Positions 1 to 5,429 of a stretch of DNA of 7,297 nt are shown here, piece by piece. Each line of letters begins with the position of its first letter. Position 1 is the first letter of the stretch. Below the pieces are notes generated by a model. The model was not told the DNA's origin, did no database searches, and saw only the letters and a list, made by a program, of their open reading frames with translations. The translations under genes and the position numbers were made by a program. Source of the stretch: Bacteroidota bacterium (GTDB taxonomy: Bacteria; Bacteroidota; Bacteroidia; Bacteroidales; JADFUO01); assembly GCA_015222115.1 (NCBI GenBank), contig JADFUO010000061.1, positions 1-7,297 on the forward strand, given 5' to 3'.

Positions 1-932
1 CCAATGATCTTGTTAAGTAACTTTTTTATCAGGGCACCTGATTTTTCTATCTGAACAATATTATAAGCATCACTGCTGCATTCATAATTTATTATTTCAG
101 CATAAATATCTGCTCCTCTTTGCTGTGCAGATTCAAGTTCCTCAAGTAAAAGTATGCATCCGGCACCTTCCGAAAATAAGAATCCGCTCCTTTTCTTTGA
201 AAACGGCATAGGAATCCCGTTTTCAGATTTTGTGAGTGTTCCAAGTGTATCGAAACCCCGCATGATAGTCCCACTATTATCCATTAAACATTCGACACCT
301 CCGGTTATCGCCATTCCTGCATAACCATCCCTGATCCTGCGAAATGCTTCTCCAACAGCATAAGTACCGGAAGCACATGAAGTATTTAAAGTAAAATTGG
401 CACCATTAATATTATATAAGATGGTTACCCAGCTTGCTGCTGAATCAGGCATAATTAATGGAATCACCATTCTGTTATACTTAGGGCTGATATCAAATTT
501 TTCTAACAAATCCGGGGTATCGTAAAAGGTATGTGATGCAAAAGCGTTAAAGCCTGCTTTTAAACTGCAAATCCCCATTCCTAAAATAACAACCGCATCT
601 TTCAGGCACTCATAGCCGGAAACTTCATTTTTTTTCATCTTAAATCCGGCATCTTTTAAAGCCAGTTCAGCTCCTATAACCGATAGCTTTGAAGTTTCCT
701 CCATTATAACATTATATTTTGAGGGAATACCAAAATCCTTTAATGAAATCTCAGGAAAGGGAACGTAATATTTAGATTTGAAACTGTAGCTCTTTTCAAA
801 CCTTTCAGGTATTTTACAAACATTCATCTTTTTACTTAGCAAGCTATTCCAGAATTCATCTTTACCAATTCCAACAGATGTGACCGGTCCGATACCGGTA
901 ATAACTACCCTTTTTTTCGAATCCGTTTTCAT
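1..932 (-). CDS. Beta-ketoacyl-ACP synthase (KAS I/II, FabF-like), 3' end cut by window edge
   Basis: A condensing enzyme of the thiolase fold that would extend acyl chains on an acyl carrier protein in the cytoplasm. The 310 visible residues start with an N-terminal VVITGIGPVTSVG (9-21), typical of FabF-type synthases. The nucleophile Cys186 lies in NTSCASGT (183-190). It is followed by TGGVE (210-214), the PFSKKRSGFLFSEGAG region (243-258) and the helix LEELESAQQRGADIYAE (263-279). The two catalytic histidines (NAHGTST and the GH of KSMTGH in FabF) would lie left of position 1 and cannot be judged. Cys186 is about 23 residues later than in E. coli FabF (Cys163), with extra length roughly at residues 98-150. 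In the gating-loop motif, usually DAYH, residue 291 is Asn (DAYNIV). The start ATG at 932 overlaps the stop of the upstream ThiL-like gene (ATGA). Divergence and context suggest a specialised pathway rather than housekeeping FabF. Confidence 0.9.
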   Translation of the reverse strand, partial: MKTDSKKRVVITGIGPVTSVGIGKDEFWNSLLSKKMNVCKIPERFEKSYSFKSKYYVPFPEISLKDFGIPSKYNVIMEETSKLSVIGAELALKDAGFKMKKNEVSGYECLKDAVVILGMGICSLKAGFNAFASHTFYDTPDLLEKFDISPKYNRMVIPLIMPDSAASWVTILYNINGANFTLNTSCASGTYAVGEAFRRIRDGYAGMAITGGVECLMDNSGTIMRGFDTLGTLTKSENGIPMPFSKKRSGFLFSEGAGCILLLEELESAQQRGADIYAEIINYECSSDAYNIVQIEKSGALIKKLLNKII

Positions 933-1930
933 GGCGATAAATATTTAGTCAATTCATTAAGATAGTCCCTGACATCTTCGAAATCTCTTGCGGAAATATC
1001 AAAATCGTCAAAGCATATCTTTTCTTTACCTTCGAATAAAACTTTCCTTGAATCCCCGGTAATTTCTCCAATCCTGTTAACCTGAATTTTCCTGGTACTT
1101 GCATGGTTTAAAAATTCCTCCTCATCTTCTTTTCTGATAGTGAACAGGAGTTCATATTCCCCGCATTCACCCATAAACAGTAAAGTTTTGGGTTTAGATA
1201 GAAGTTTACAGGCAATCACACCTTCGTTCAGGTAAGGCAGATTCTTTACTTCATATCCAACATTATTGATTTCCGCAATGGTATTTAAAGCATTTAACAC
1301 ACCATCGCTGGTATCTATACAACAGGTGGCATACTCTCTTATTACCACAGATTCATTGAGTCTTAATTTAAAATAAGTCTTATACCTCTTGATTATCTTA
1401 CTAATGATTTTTTTATCAGAGTACAGCATTAAAGCAGCTTCTAAATTACCGGCTCCTGTTTTTCCGGTTATATAAATTAAATCCCCGGGTTCAGCACCTT
1501 TTCTTGTAATTGAATTATCTGCCTCACCCAGACAGATCCCCGTGTAATGCCAAATCTTTGACATTCCCAGGTCTCCACCGATAAAAGCTGCTCCTGAAAG
1601 ATTAAGAACATCCGCTATACCTTTAGAAAACTTTTCGATATAACTATGATCCCAGTTTTTAGATACCTGGACACTATGTGCATAAAATTTTGGTATTCCC
1701 CCGCTGGCAAGAATATCGCTGATAGTACAAACAGCCATATTCCAGCCAAGTACATGGGGATCATCATCTCTGAACATATCTTCACCGGAAAACTCATCTG
1801 TAGTGAACAACATTTGCTTTGAGCCATAATCTATGATCTCAGCATCCGATTCAAAAAAATCATTTATATGCTGACAACTTCTTGGCAGTTGACTCAGAAA
1901 ATTATTGATTATTTCTTTTTCTTTGTTCAT
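929..1930 (-). CDS. ThiL/AIR-synthase-like protein (PurM superfamily), probably not a standard thiamine-phosphate kinase
   Basis: A full-length 333-residue protein of the ThiL branch of the PurM/AIR synthase superfamily, whose classical member phosphorylates thiamine monophosphate with ATP. Recognisable family blocks are TTDEF (43-47), SDILASGG (71-78), FIGGD (116-120), RKGAEPGDLIYITG (143-156), IDTSDG (205-210) and GEYELLFTI (257-265). Two signatures are weakened. The usual N-terminal GDD metal/phosphate motif appears as ESDAEII (27-33), keeping only one Asp, and GGEDYEL is changed to ECGEYEL (255-261). The gene is in a 4-base overlap (ATGA) with the beta-ketoacyl synthase downstream, an odd partner for thiamine synthesis. 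A role connected to acyl or polyketide chemistry is therefore inferred, but the substrate is unknown. The start ATG at 1930 has no Shine-Dalgarno sequence. A housekeeping ThiL cannot be fully excluded. Confidence 0.8.
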   Translation of the reverse strand: MNKEKEIINNFLSQLPRSCQHINDFFESDAEIIDYGSKQMLFTTDEFSGEDMFRDDDPHVLGWNMAVCTISDILASGGIPKFYAHSVQVSKNWDHSYIEKFSKGIADVLNLSGAAFIGGDLGMSKIWHYTGICLGEADNSITRKGAEPGDLIYITGKTGAGNLEAALMLYSDKKIISKIIKRYKTYFKLRLNESVVIREYATCCIDTSDGVLNALNTIAEINNVGYEVKNLPYLNEGVIACKLLSKPKTLLFMGECGEYELLFTIRKEDEEEFLNHASTRKIQVNRIGEITGDSRKVLFEGKEKICFDDFDISARDFEDVRDYLNELTKYLSP

Positions 1931-2033
1931 AAGATTGTAATAAAAAATTTTAATACTATCTCATTAAAATTGTTGTAAGTAAAATTTTTGTTTTCCAGGG
2001 AAACCTATTCTATGATAAAAACAATCACATAAA

Positions 2034-2432
2034 TTACTCTCCAACTTTTGATAGTCTCCTCATCCATCTCCAATGTGTAAAAAAGAGCACAAGGCAAATT
2101 ATTATCAGAAGGCTGTTAACAATTATAGTCTGGTTAGTTTTATGTTTTGCAGACTGAATTCTGTCATCTTTTGCTGCATTAAACATGGCAAGAAGGGTAA
2201 CTTCATCAGGTATATAAGCCTGTTCCTTTTCACCTGACTTTAATATGTCCATTTTATAATTCTCAAAGGATACAAGACTTGGAGCTTTTGGATCAACCCA
2301 TTGCGCATGCATTGGATCACTGAGGTCGATAATTGCATTAACAAGTGATGTTACAGAAATAAGTAATGTTATCACTGCTACCAGACACACGGCATAACCG
2401 TAAATCATAGGGATTTTGCTTTGTTTTTCCAT
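2034..2432 (-). CDS. Small membrane protein with two transmembrane segments, unknown function
   Basis: This 132-residue protein is not one I can name. It has a hydrophobic helix at about residues 10-35, a polar middle section of about 65 residues (36-101), and a second hydrophobic helix at about 103-119. It ends in a basic aromatic tail, HWRWMRRLSK (120-129). The charge pattern suggests both ends in the cytoplasm and the middle section in the periplasm. No catalytic motif is visible. The start ATG at 2432 is preceded by AAAACTT and a 6-base gap, the same arrangement as two neighbouring genes, and a plausible Bacteroidota promoter lies at 2486-2517. With 267 bp before it and 103 bp after it, it probably forms its own transcription unit. 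Confidence 0.7.
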   Translation of the reverse strand: MEKQSKIPMIYGYAVCLVAVITLLISVTSLVNAIIDLSDPMHAQWVDPKAPSLVSFENYKMDILKSGEKEQAYIPDEVTLLAMFNAAKDDRIQSAKHKTNQTIIVNSLLIIICLVLFFTHWRWMRRLSKVGE

Positions 2433-2445
2433 GATGTTAAGTTTT
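2433..2445 (-). promoter_or_regulatory. A-rich translation leader, AAAACTT-N6-ATG
   Basis: AAAACTT lies at 2445-2439, six bases before the ATG of the two-helix membrane protein. The same word at the same spacing precedes the genes starting at 3434 and 4399. It is not complementary to the usual anti-Shine-Dalgarno sequence. A-rich leaders are common in Bacteroidota, where Shine-Dalgarno sites are rare. Confidence 0.35.
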
Positions 2446-2699
2446 ATAAATAATTAATTTCATTGGTTTACATTTATTGATGCTGTAAATATAATTAAAT
2501 AGAGAAGTGAAGTCAAGTTTATGATAAGTATTATTATTGAATTTCGTTGATGCATAATGTTTTATTTCGAGCCAAAATTAAATTTATTTTAATAGCTTTA
2601 ATATTTAATGTTTATATGATATTAGTTTATTAATTATTTTTTTATAAAACTCGACTGACTACATGTCTGTATTCTATGGTACGAGCGTTTATGGCTTGC
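2446..2699. other. AT-rich intergenic region without a gene
   Basis: Apart from the possible promoter at 2486-2517, I see no open reading frame, RNA gene or convincing terminator hairpin here. It contains the 3' flank of the beta-barrel gene and the 5' region of the small membrane protein. Confidence 0.6.
2486..2517 (-). promoter_or_regulatory. Possible Bacteroidota-type promoter for the two-helix membrane protein
   Basis: On the minus strand CTTG (2517-2514, consensus TTTG) is followed after 20 bases by TATATTTA (2493-2486, consensus TAnnTTTG). Each element has one mismatch and the spacing fits the Bacteroides sigma-ABfr arrangement. In such AT-rich DNA a chance match is quite possible. Confidence 0.35.
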
Positions 2700-3434
2700 T
2701 TAAAAACGTACACCAAATCCTCCACCAATAAATACATGATTATATTTTACTTCGGTTTTCGGCAACATATCACGATAAGGATTTTCATTGAATGGACCAA
2801 TTTCCGCTTTACCCACATATCTGTACTGAGCATTCAGTTCAAAAAAGAAACGTGACTTTTTTGGGATTCTTAATCCAAAATCTATTAAAAATCCAACTTT
2901 CGTATGCTTATATTCAACATCGACCCCTTCTGGATGGTCGCTGCTTTCCCAGGCCTTTGTGAAATAAACAGAAGGCCCAATACCGATTCTCACGATATCA
3001 TACGAATTGTATGAAAAGATTGGAGAAATATGAATGACTGAATAATCTATGTCTAAGCGATGGCCCCATGTTTGGATCTTGTATCCATGTGTACTGCCAA
3101 GGTGTGTATTTCCTCCGGCAATTCCAATGGAAAATGGAGGTTTCAGATAATATTTTACACTTATCATCCATGAAGGTATAAAATTCTCAGAATAGGGATG
3201 ATGCGTAACTGATGATGAACTCCCAAACCAGCCATATACTCTTTTGGAGCAGTCAAATCCATGGTTAACCATTGCGTCTTCTATTTGTTTACACGGACCT
3301 CCGATCTGCCAACCCAGGTGCAAAGCAACTGACCATTTCTTTAATTTCGGGATGTCTGAACTCTGAGATTCTTGAGCAGTTGAAACAGTTATTATAAAAC
3401 TGCTGATCAAAATAGTTAATATTAATTTTTTCAT
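2700..3434 (-). CDS. Exported protein, probable outer-membrane beta-barrel
   Basis: A 244-residue protein with a clear signal peptide: a basic start (MKK), a hydrophobic core (4-18) and probable cleavage after STAQ near residue 21. The mature part has alternating hydrophobic and polar stretches rich in Tyr, Phe and Gly, such as WMISVKYYL (89-97), FSIGIAGG (101-108), RIGIGPSVYF (149-158), GFLIDFGLRI (181-190), RFFFELNAQYRYVG (195-208) and HVFIGGGFGVRF (233-244). The terminal Phe is the usual end of an outer-membrane barrel. This fits a small barrel of roughly 8-10 strands in the outer membrane, but no specific function is recognised. Cys48 and Cys62 lie in an early loop and could form a disulfide. 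It begins 32 bp after the FolD-like gene and is probably co-transcribed with it. Confidence 0.75.
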   Translation of the reverse strand: MKKLILTILISSFIITVSTAQESQSSDIPKLKKWSVALHLGWQIGGPCKQIEDAMVNHGFDCSKRVYGWFGSSSSVTHHPYSENFIPSWMISVKYYLKPPFSIGIAGGNTHLGSTHGYKIQTWGHRLDIDYSVIHISPIFSYNSYDIVRIGIGPSVYFTKAWESSDHPEGVDVEYKHTKVGFLIDFGLRIPKKSRFFFELNAQYRYVGKAEIGPFNENPYRDMLPKTEVKYNHVFIGGGFGVRF

Positions 3435-3447
3435 GGCTTAAAGTTTT
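3435..3447 (-). promoter_or_regulatory. A-rich translation leader, AAAACTT-N6-ATG
   Basis: AAAACTT lies at 3447-3441, six bases before the ATG of the beta-barrel gene, matching the leaders at 2433-2445 and 4400-4412. It sits inside the 32-bp gap after the FolD-like gene. Confidence 0.35.
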
Positions 3448-3466
3448 TAGTTAATAATTTAAATAT

Positions 3467-4399
3467 TTAGTTAATTTTATTTAAGCTATTCTTAAACGAA
3501 ATCAATGCATTACGTAATAGAATAGCCAGAACCACGGACATTAATCCACCCGGAATAGGAAGAATGGCACTTGCAATATTTTTAACAGAATCAACATTAA
3601 CACCTCCTCTTATAATAGGTACTAATCTGTTGGGATCCTTTTTACTTGGTATTTCTTTAACTAAGTTGGAATAAATGTCAATGATACAAACACCCTTTTT
3701 TAGCCATTCAGCTTGTACATATTCCGGATTTTTAGTTACAACAACCAAATAATCAGCTCTTTTACAGTGTTCTGCCAATTTTTGAGAATTCTTATTCACA
3801 AAAGTAAGAGCACAATCATCAGGGACAGCTTTAATAAATGCTGTTCGGGCTACCATATTTACTAAAGGGTTAGAGAAAAATTCATCATCCAAAATAAGAA
3901 CCCATTCTTTATCTTTTTGAATTTGAATGCTGTTACTTTTAAATAATTCTAATAAGGCTGTAGGTAAACACATTGGATATTTGTTTATTTGAATATCCGG
4001 TATCAGCGTGCCTATCATATTTTGAGGATGAAATCCTTCTACCTCTTTATCAGGATCAATTTTATTTGATATTCGGATAGGATTTAAATGCTCGGGCAAA
4101 GGTTGAAGAATAACAATAGCATGTATATCATTATTCTTATTTAATTTTTCGATTAGATCAAATAATTCATCTTCTGTTACATGACCGGTTTTTATTTCCT
4201 TAAAAACATTAAATCCCATATCTTCTGCTAATTGTACATGAAAAGGAATATTGTATTTAGCAAGGGGTACGGATGAAAATCCGATAAATGCAATTCCGGG
4301 TACTTTATTATACTTGTCTTGAAGTTTTGATATCTCATTTTTAACTTCACTTAGTATTTTTTCCTGAAGCGTATTTCCTTTTAAAATTTTTGTTTCCAT
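3467..4399 (-). CDS. FolD-like protein with a degenerate active site (probable pseudoenzyme)
   Basis: This 310-residue protein follows methylenetetrahydrofolate dehydrogenase/cyclohydrolase (FolD, about 290 residues) over its whole length. Matching landmarks are KILKGNTLQEKI (4-15), the Tyr49 region, PLPEHLNP (100-107), DPDKEVEGFHPQN (115-127), ADYLVVV (215-221), WLKKGVCIIDI (232-242) and ILPIPGG (279-285). Key residues are changed. The catalytic Lys of the YxxxK motif is Phe53, the Asp of DVDGFHP is Glu121, and the VQLPLP block reads ILQPLP (97-102), which moves the Gln by one place. PCTPxG reads MCLPTA (143-148), the nucleotide-binding GRSxxVGxP reads LDDEFFSNP (170-178), and PGGVGPMT reads PGGLMSVV (283-290). 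Normal folate oxidoreductase or cyclohydrolase activity is therefore unlikely. It could bind a related ligand or act in regulation. Its first 39 codons recur at the start of the upstream gene. The start ATG at 4399 is supported by that shared beginning. Confidence 0.85.
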   Translation of the reverse strand: METKILKGNTLQEKILSEVKNEISKLQDKYNKVPGIAFIGFSSVPLAKYNIPFHVQLAEDMGFNVFKEIKTGHVTEDELFDLIEKLNKNNDIHAIVILQPLPEHLNPIRISNKIDPDKEVEGFHPQNMIGTLIPDIQINKYPMCLPTALLELFKSNSIQIQKDKEWVLILDDEFFSNPLVNMVARTAFIKAVPDDCALTFVNKNSQKLAEHCKRADYLVVVTKNPEYVQAEWLKKGVCIIDIYSNLVKEIPSKKDPNRLVPIIRGGVNVDSVKNIASAILPIPGGLMSVVLAILLRNALISFKNSLNKIN

Positions 4400-4400
4400 A
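4284..4400 (-). repeat. Direct repeat, copy 1: 5' end of the FolD-like gene
   Basis: This 117-bp segment aligns without gaps to 5051-5167. Positions 4347-4400 (54 bp, the start codon plus about 17 codons and one leader base) are identical to 5114-5167. The remaining 63 bp differ at about 15 positions by hand count (about 76% identity). Similarity fades abruptly upstream of the start codon and after about codon 39. Confidence 0.93.
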
Positions 4401-4412
4401 AGGCTAAGTTTT
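4400..4412 (-). promoter_or_regulatory. A-rich translation leader, AAAACTT-N6-ATG
   Basis: AAAACTT at 4412-4406 stands six bases before the ATG of the FolD-like gene, as in the two other leaders. No good -7/-33 promoter pair was found in the 122 bp between this gene and the chimeric gene upstream, so read-through from there is possible. Confidence 0.35.
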
Positions 4413-4521
4413 TAAATGTTTTTGAATCCATGTTAAAATATTGTGTTATTATTTTGTTTAATATCTTGTTTATTGTTATGTTGAATAATATACCGTCGTG
4501 TTGGGTGTCGTTTTCTTATCT

Positions 4522-5166
4522 TTATTTTTCCTTTATAGTATATTTTCTAAGTTTATTTTTGTTTCTATTATAATTATTAATGTTTCCATTTATGGGAATT
4601 TTTACTTTGATTGACCCAATCAATGCACCTATTCCAGCTCCGCTAACTGCAAGTGGTACCCCTGCCATTAAAGCTTTTTGCCCAGCAGTATAACGCAAAC
4701 AAATCCAAGAACCTGAAGGACAAGGTGGATCATCACCATCAATTAGTCCTATTAATACACCCACAACTAAGCCTGAAACAGCTCCAATCAAAACTCCTTT
4801 TCCAATACTGTTTTTTCTTCTGGTTTTGATTGTCTCTATATTATTAATATTGAGTTTTGCAATTTCAAATCTATCTGTAGAATAATCCTGAATTACTACA
4901 GATCTCGAAACTAATATTGAGGAATCTTTAACTTCGTATAAAACGCCCTTAATTTTGAATGGCTCACTATTCAATGAAACCCATGTTCTATAGATTTTAA
5001 TCTTTTGAAAAGTATCCTGAGCATTTAAGGAATTTAGACAGCATAATACTATTAATGCAATTACAGGGACTTTATTATACCTTTTAATAAGGTTTAATAT
5101 TTCATTTTTAATATCACTTAGTATTTTTTCCTGAAGCGTATTTCCTTTTAAAATTTTTGTTTCCAT
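4522..5166 (-). CDS. Chimeric protein: FolD-like N-terminus fused to a secreted glycine-zipper-like protein
   Basis: A 214-residue protein in two parts of different origin. Residues 1-39 nearly repeat the start of the FolD-like protein next door (METKILKGNTLQEKILS is identical). At about 33-50 the sequence becomes a hydrophobic stretch ending in LNSLNAQ, which looks like the end of a normal signal peptide with cleavage after Gln50. The mature part has a beta-rich section (IYRTWVSLNSEPFKIKG at 58-74, LYEVKDSSILVS at 76-87). It then has two Gly/Ala-rich hydrophobic segments (about 121-142 and 166-185) of glycine-zipper type, joined by a loop with Cys149 and Cys156, and a basic Asn/Lys-rich tail (IPINGNINNYNRNKNK, 190-205). 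It resembles secreted hypothetical proteins of Bacteroidota, with no known function. No Met lies between residue 1 and the hydrophobic core, so an ordinary short signal peptide would need a non-ATG start. It may be exported, anchored by an uncleaved segment, or a decaying fusion. Confidence 0.75.
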   Translation of the reverse strand: METKILKGNTLQEKILSDIKNEILNLIKRYNKVPVIALIVLCCLNSLNAQDTFQKIKIYRTWVSLNSEPFKIKGVLYEVKDSSILVSRSVVIQDYSTDRFEIAKLNINNIETIKTRRKNSIGKGVLIGAVSGLVVGVLIGLIDGDDPPCPSGSWICLRYTAGQKALMAGVPLAVSGAGIGALIGSIKVKIPINGNINNYNRNKNKLRKYTIKEK

Positions 5167-5167
5167 A
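5051..5167 (-). repeat. Direct repeat, copy 2: 5' end of the chimeric gene
   Basis: The second copy of the 117-bp segment, 767 bp from copy 1 and in the same orientation and reading frame. Its first 54 bp (5114-5167) are identical to 4347-4400. The copy stops where the signal-peptide core of the secreted protein begins, which marks the fusion point near residue 39. Confidence 0.93.
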
Positions 5168-5206
5168 GCATAAATTTTTTTGATTAATAAATTATTGTTA
5201 GCGGGA

Positions 5207-5237
5207 TAAAATTAGTATCAGGAATAAGCTAATCAAA
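5207..5237 (-). promoter_or_regulatory. Possible Bacteroidota-type promoter for the chimeric gene
   Basis: Minus-strand TTTG (5237-5234) is followed after 19 bases by TAATTTTA (5214-5207, one mismatch to TAnnTTTG). This would start transcription about 35 bases before the ATG at 5166 and could also drive the FolD-like and beta-barrel genes downstream. Confidence 0.4.
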
Positions 5238-5289
5238 ACGGAGTTTTACAAACCCTATCCTGAAATTTGCAATTTTTGCGGTTTAGATA

Positions 5290-5302
5290 CAAAAGTCTTT
5301 TG
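5290..5302. promoter_or_regulatory. Perfect palindrome, candidate operator
   Basis: CAAAAG-T-CTTTTG is a perfect 6-1-6 inverted repeat in the middle of the divergent region between the regulator and the chimeric gene. That is a natural position for a regulator binding site controlling one or both directions. A link to the neighbouring helix-turn-helix protein is inference from location only. Confidence 0.35.
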
Positions 5303-5380
5303 GATAAGGGACATTTATCACAATTTTATTAAATAGATTTCTTCAATTTTGTGAATCCTGCAATTATTTTTGGGGTTAAA

Positions 5381-5412
5381 ATTGATTTTTGCAAAAATTT
5401 GTTTTACTTTTG
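5381..5412 (+). promoter_or_regulatory. Possible Bacteroidota-type promoter for the regulator gene
   Basis: ATTG (5381-5384, one mismatch to TTTG) is followed after 20 bases by TACTTTTG (5405-5412), a perfect match to TAnnTTTG. Transcription would begin just before the ATG at 5430, leaving a very short leader. This supports that ATG rather than the in-frame TTG at 5370, which lies upstream of the promoter. Confidence 0.45.
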
Positions 5413-5429
5413 ATTACAAATCCGAGCAC

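Noticed and set aside
41..100. Asn291 of the synthase as loss of a catalytic histidine
   Set aside because: Counting from the active Cys (offset 105) aligns it with His268 of E. coli FabF, a loop residue. The catalytic histidines lie further on, outside the window.
1990..2015. Imperfect inverted repeat GTTTTCC/GGAAACC as a terminator for the two-helix membrane protein
   Set aside because: The loop would be only two bases, one pair is mismatched, and no clean T-run follows in the direction of transcription.
2570..2690. AT-rich dyads and an ACATGT palindrome after the beta-barrel gene
   Set aside because: They are short and imperfect, and expected by chance in DNA this AT-rich. No convincing terminator stem followed by a T-run was seen.
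4490..4515. GTTGGGT at 4500-4506 as a possible integron attC box
   Set aside because: It fits the seven-base core pattern, but no matching partner box at a suitable distance and no integrase were found. One seven-base match is not evidence.
5370..5429. TTG start at 5370 for the regulator
   Set aside because: The 20 extra residues look like translated leader, and a good TAnnTTTG element (5405-5412) lies inside them. The ATG at 5430 is the better start.
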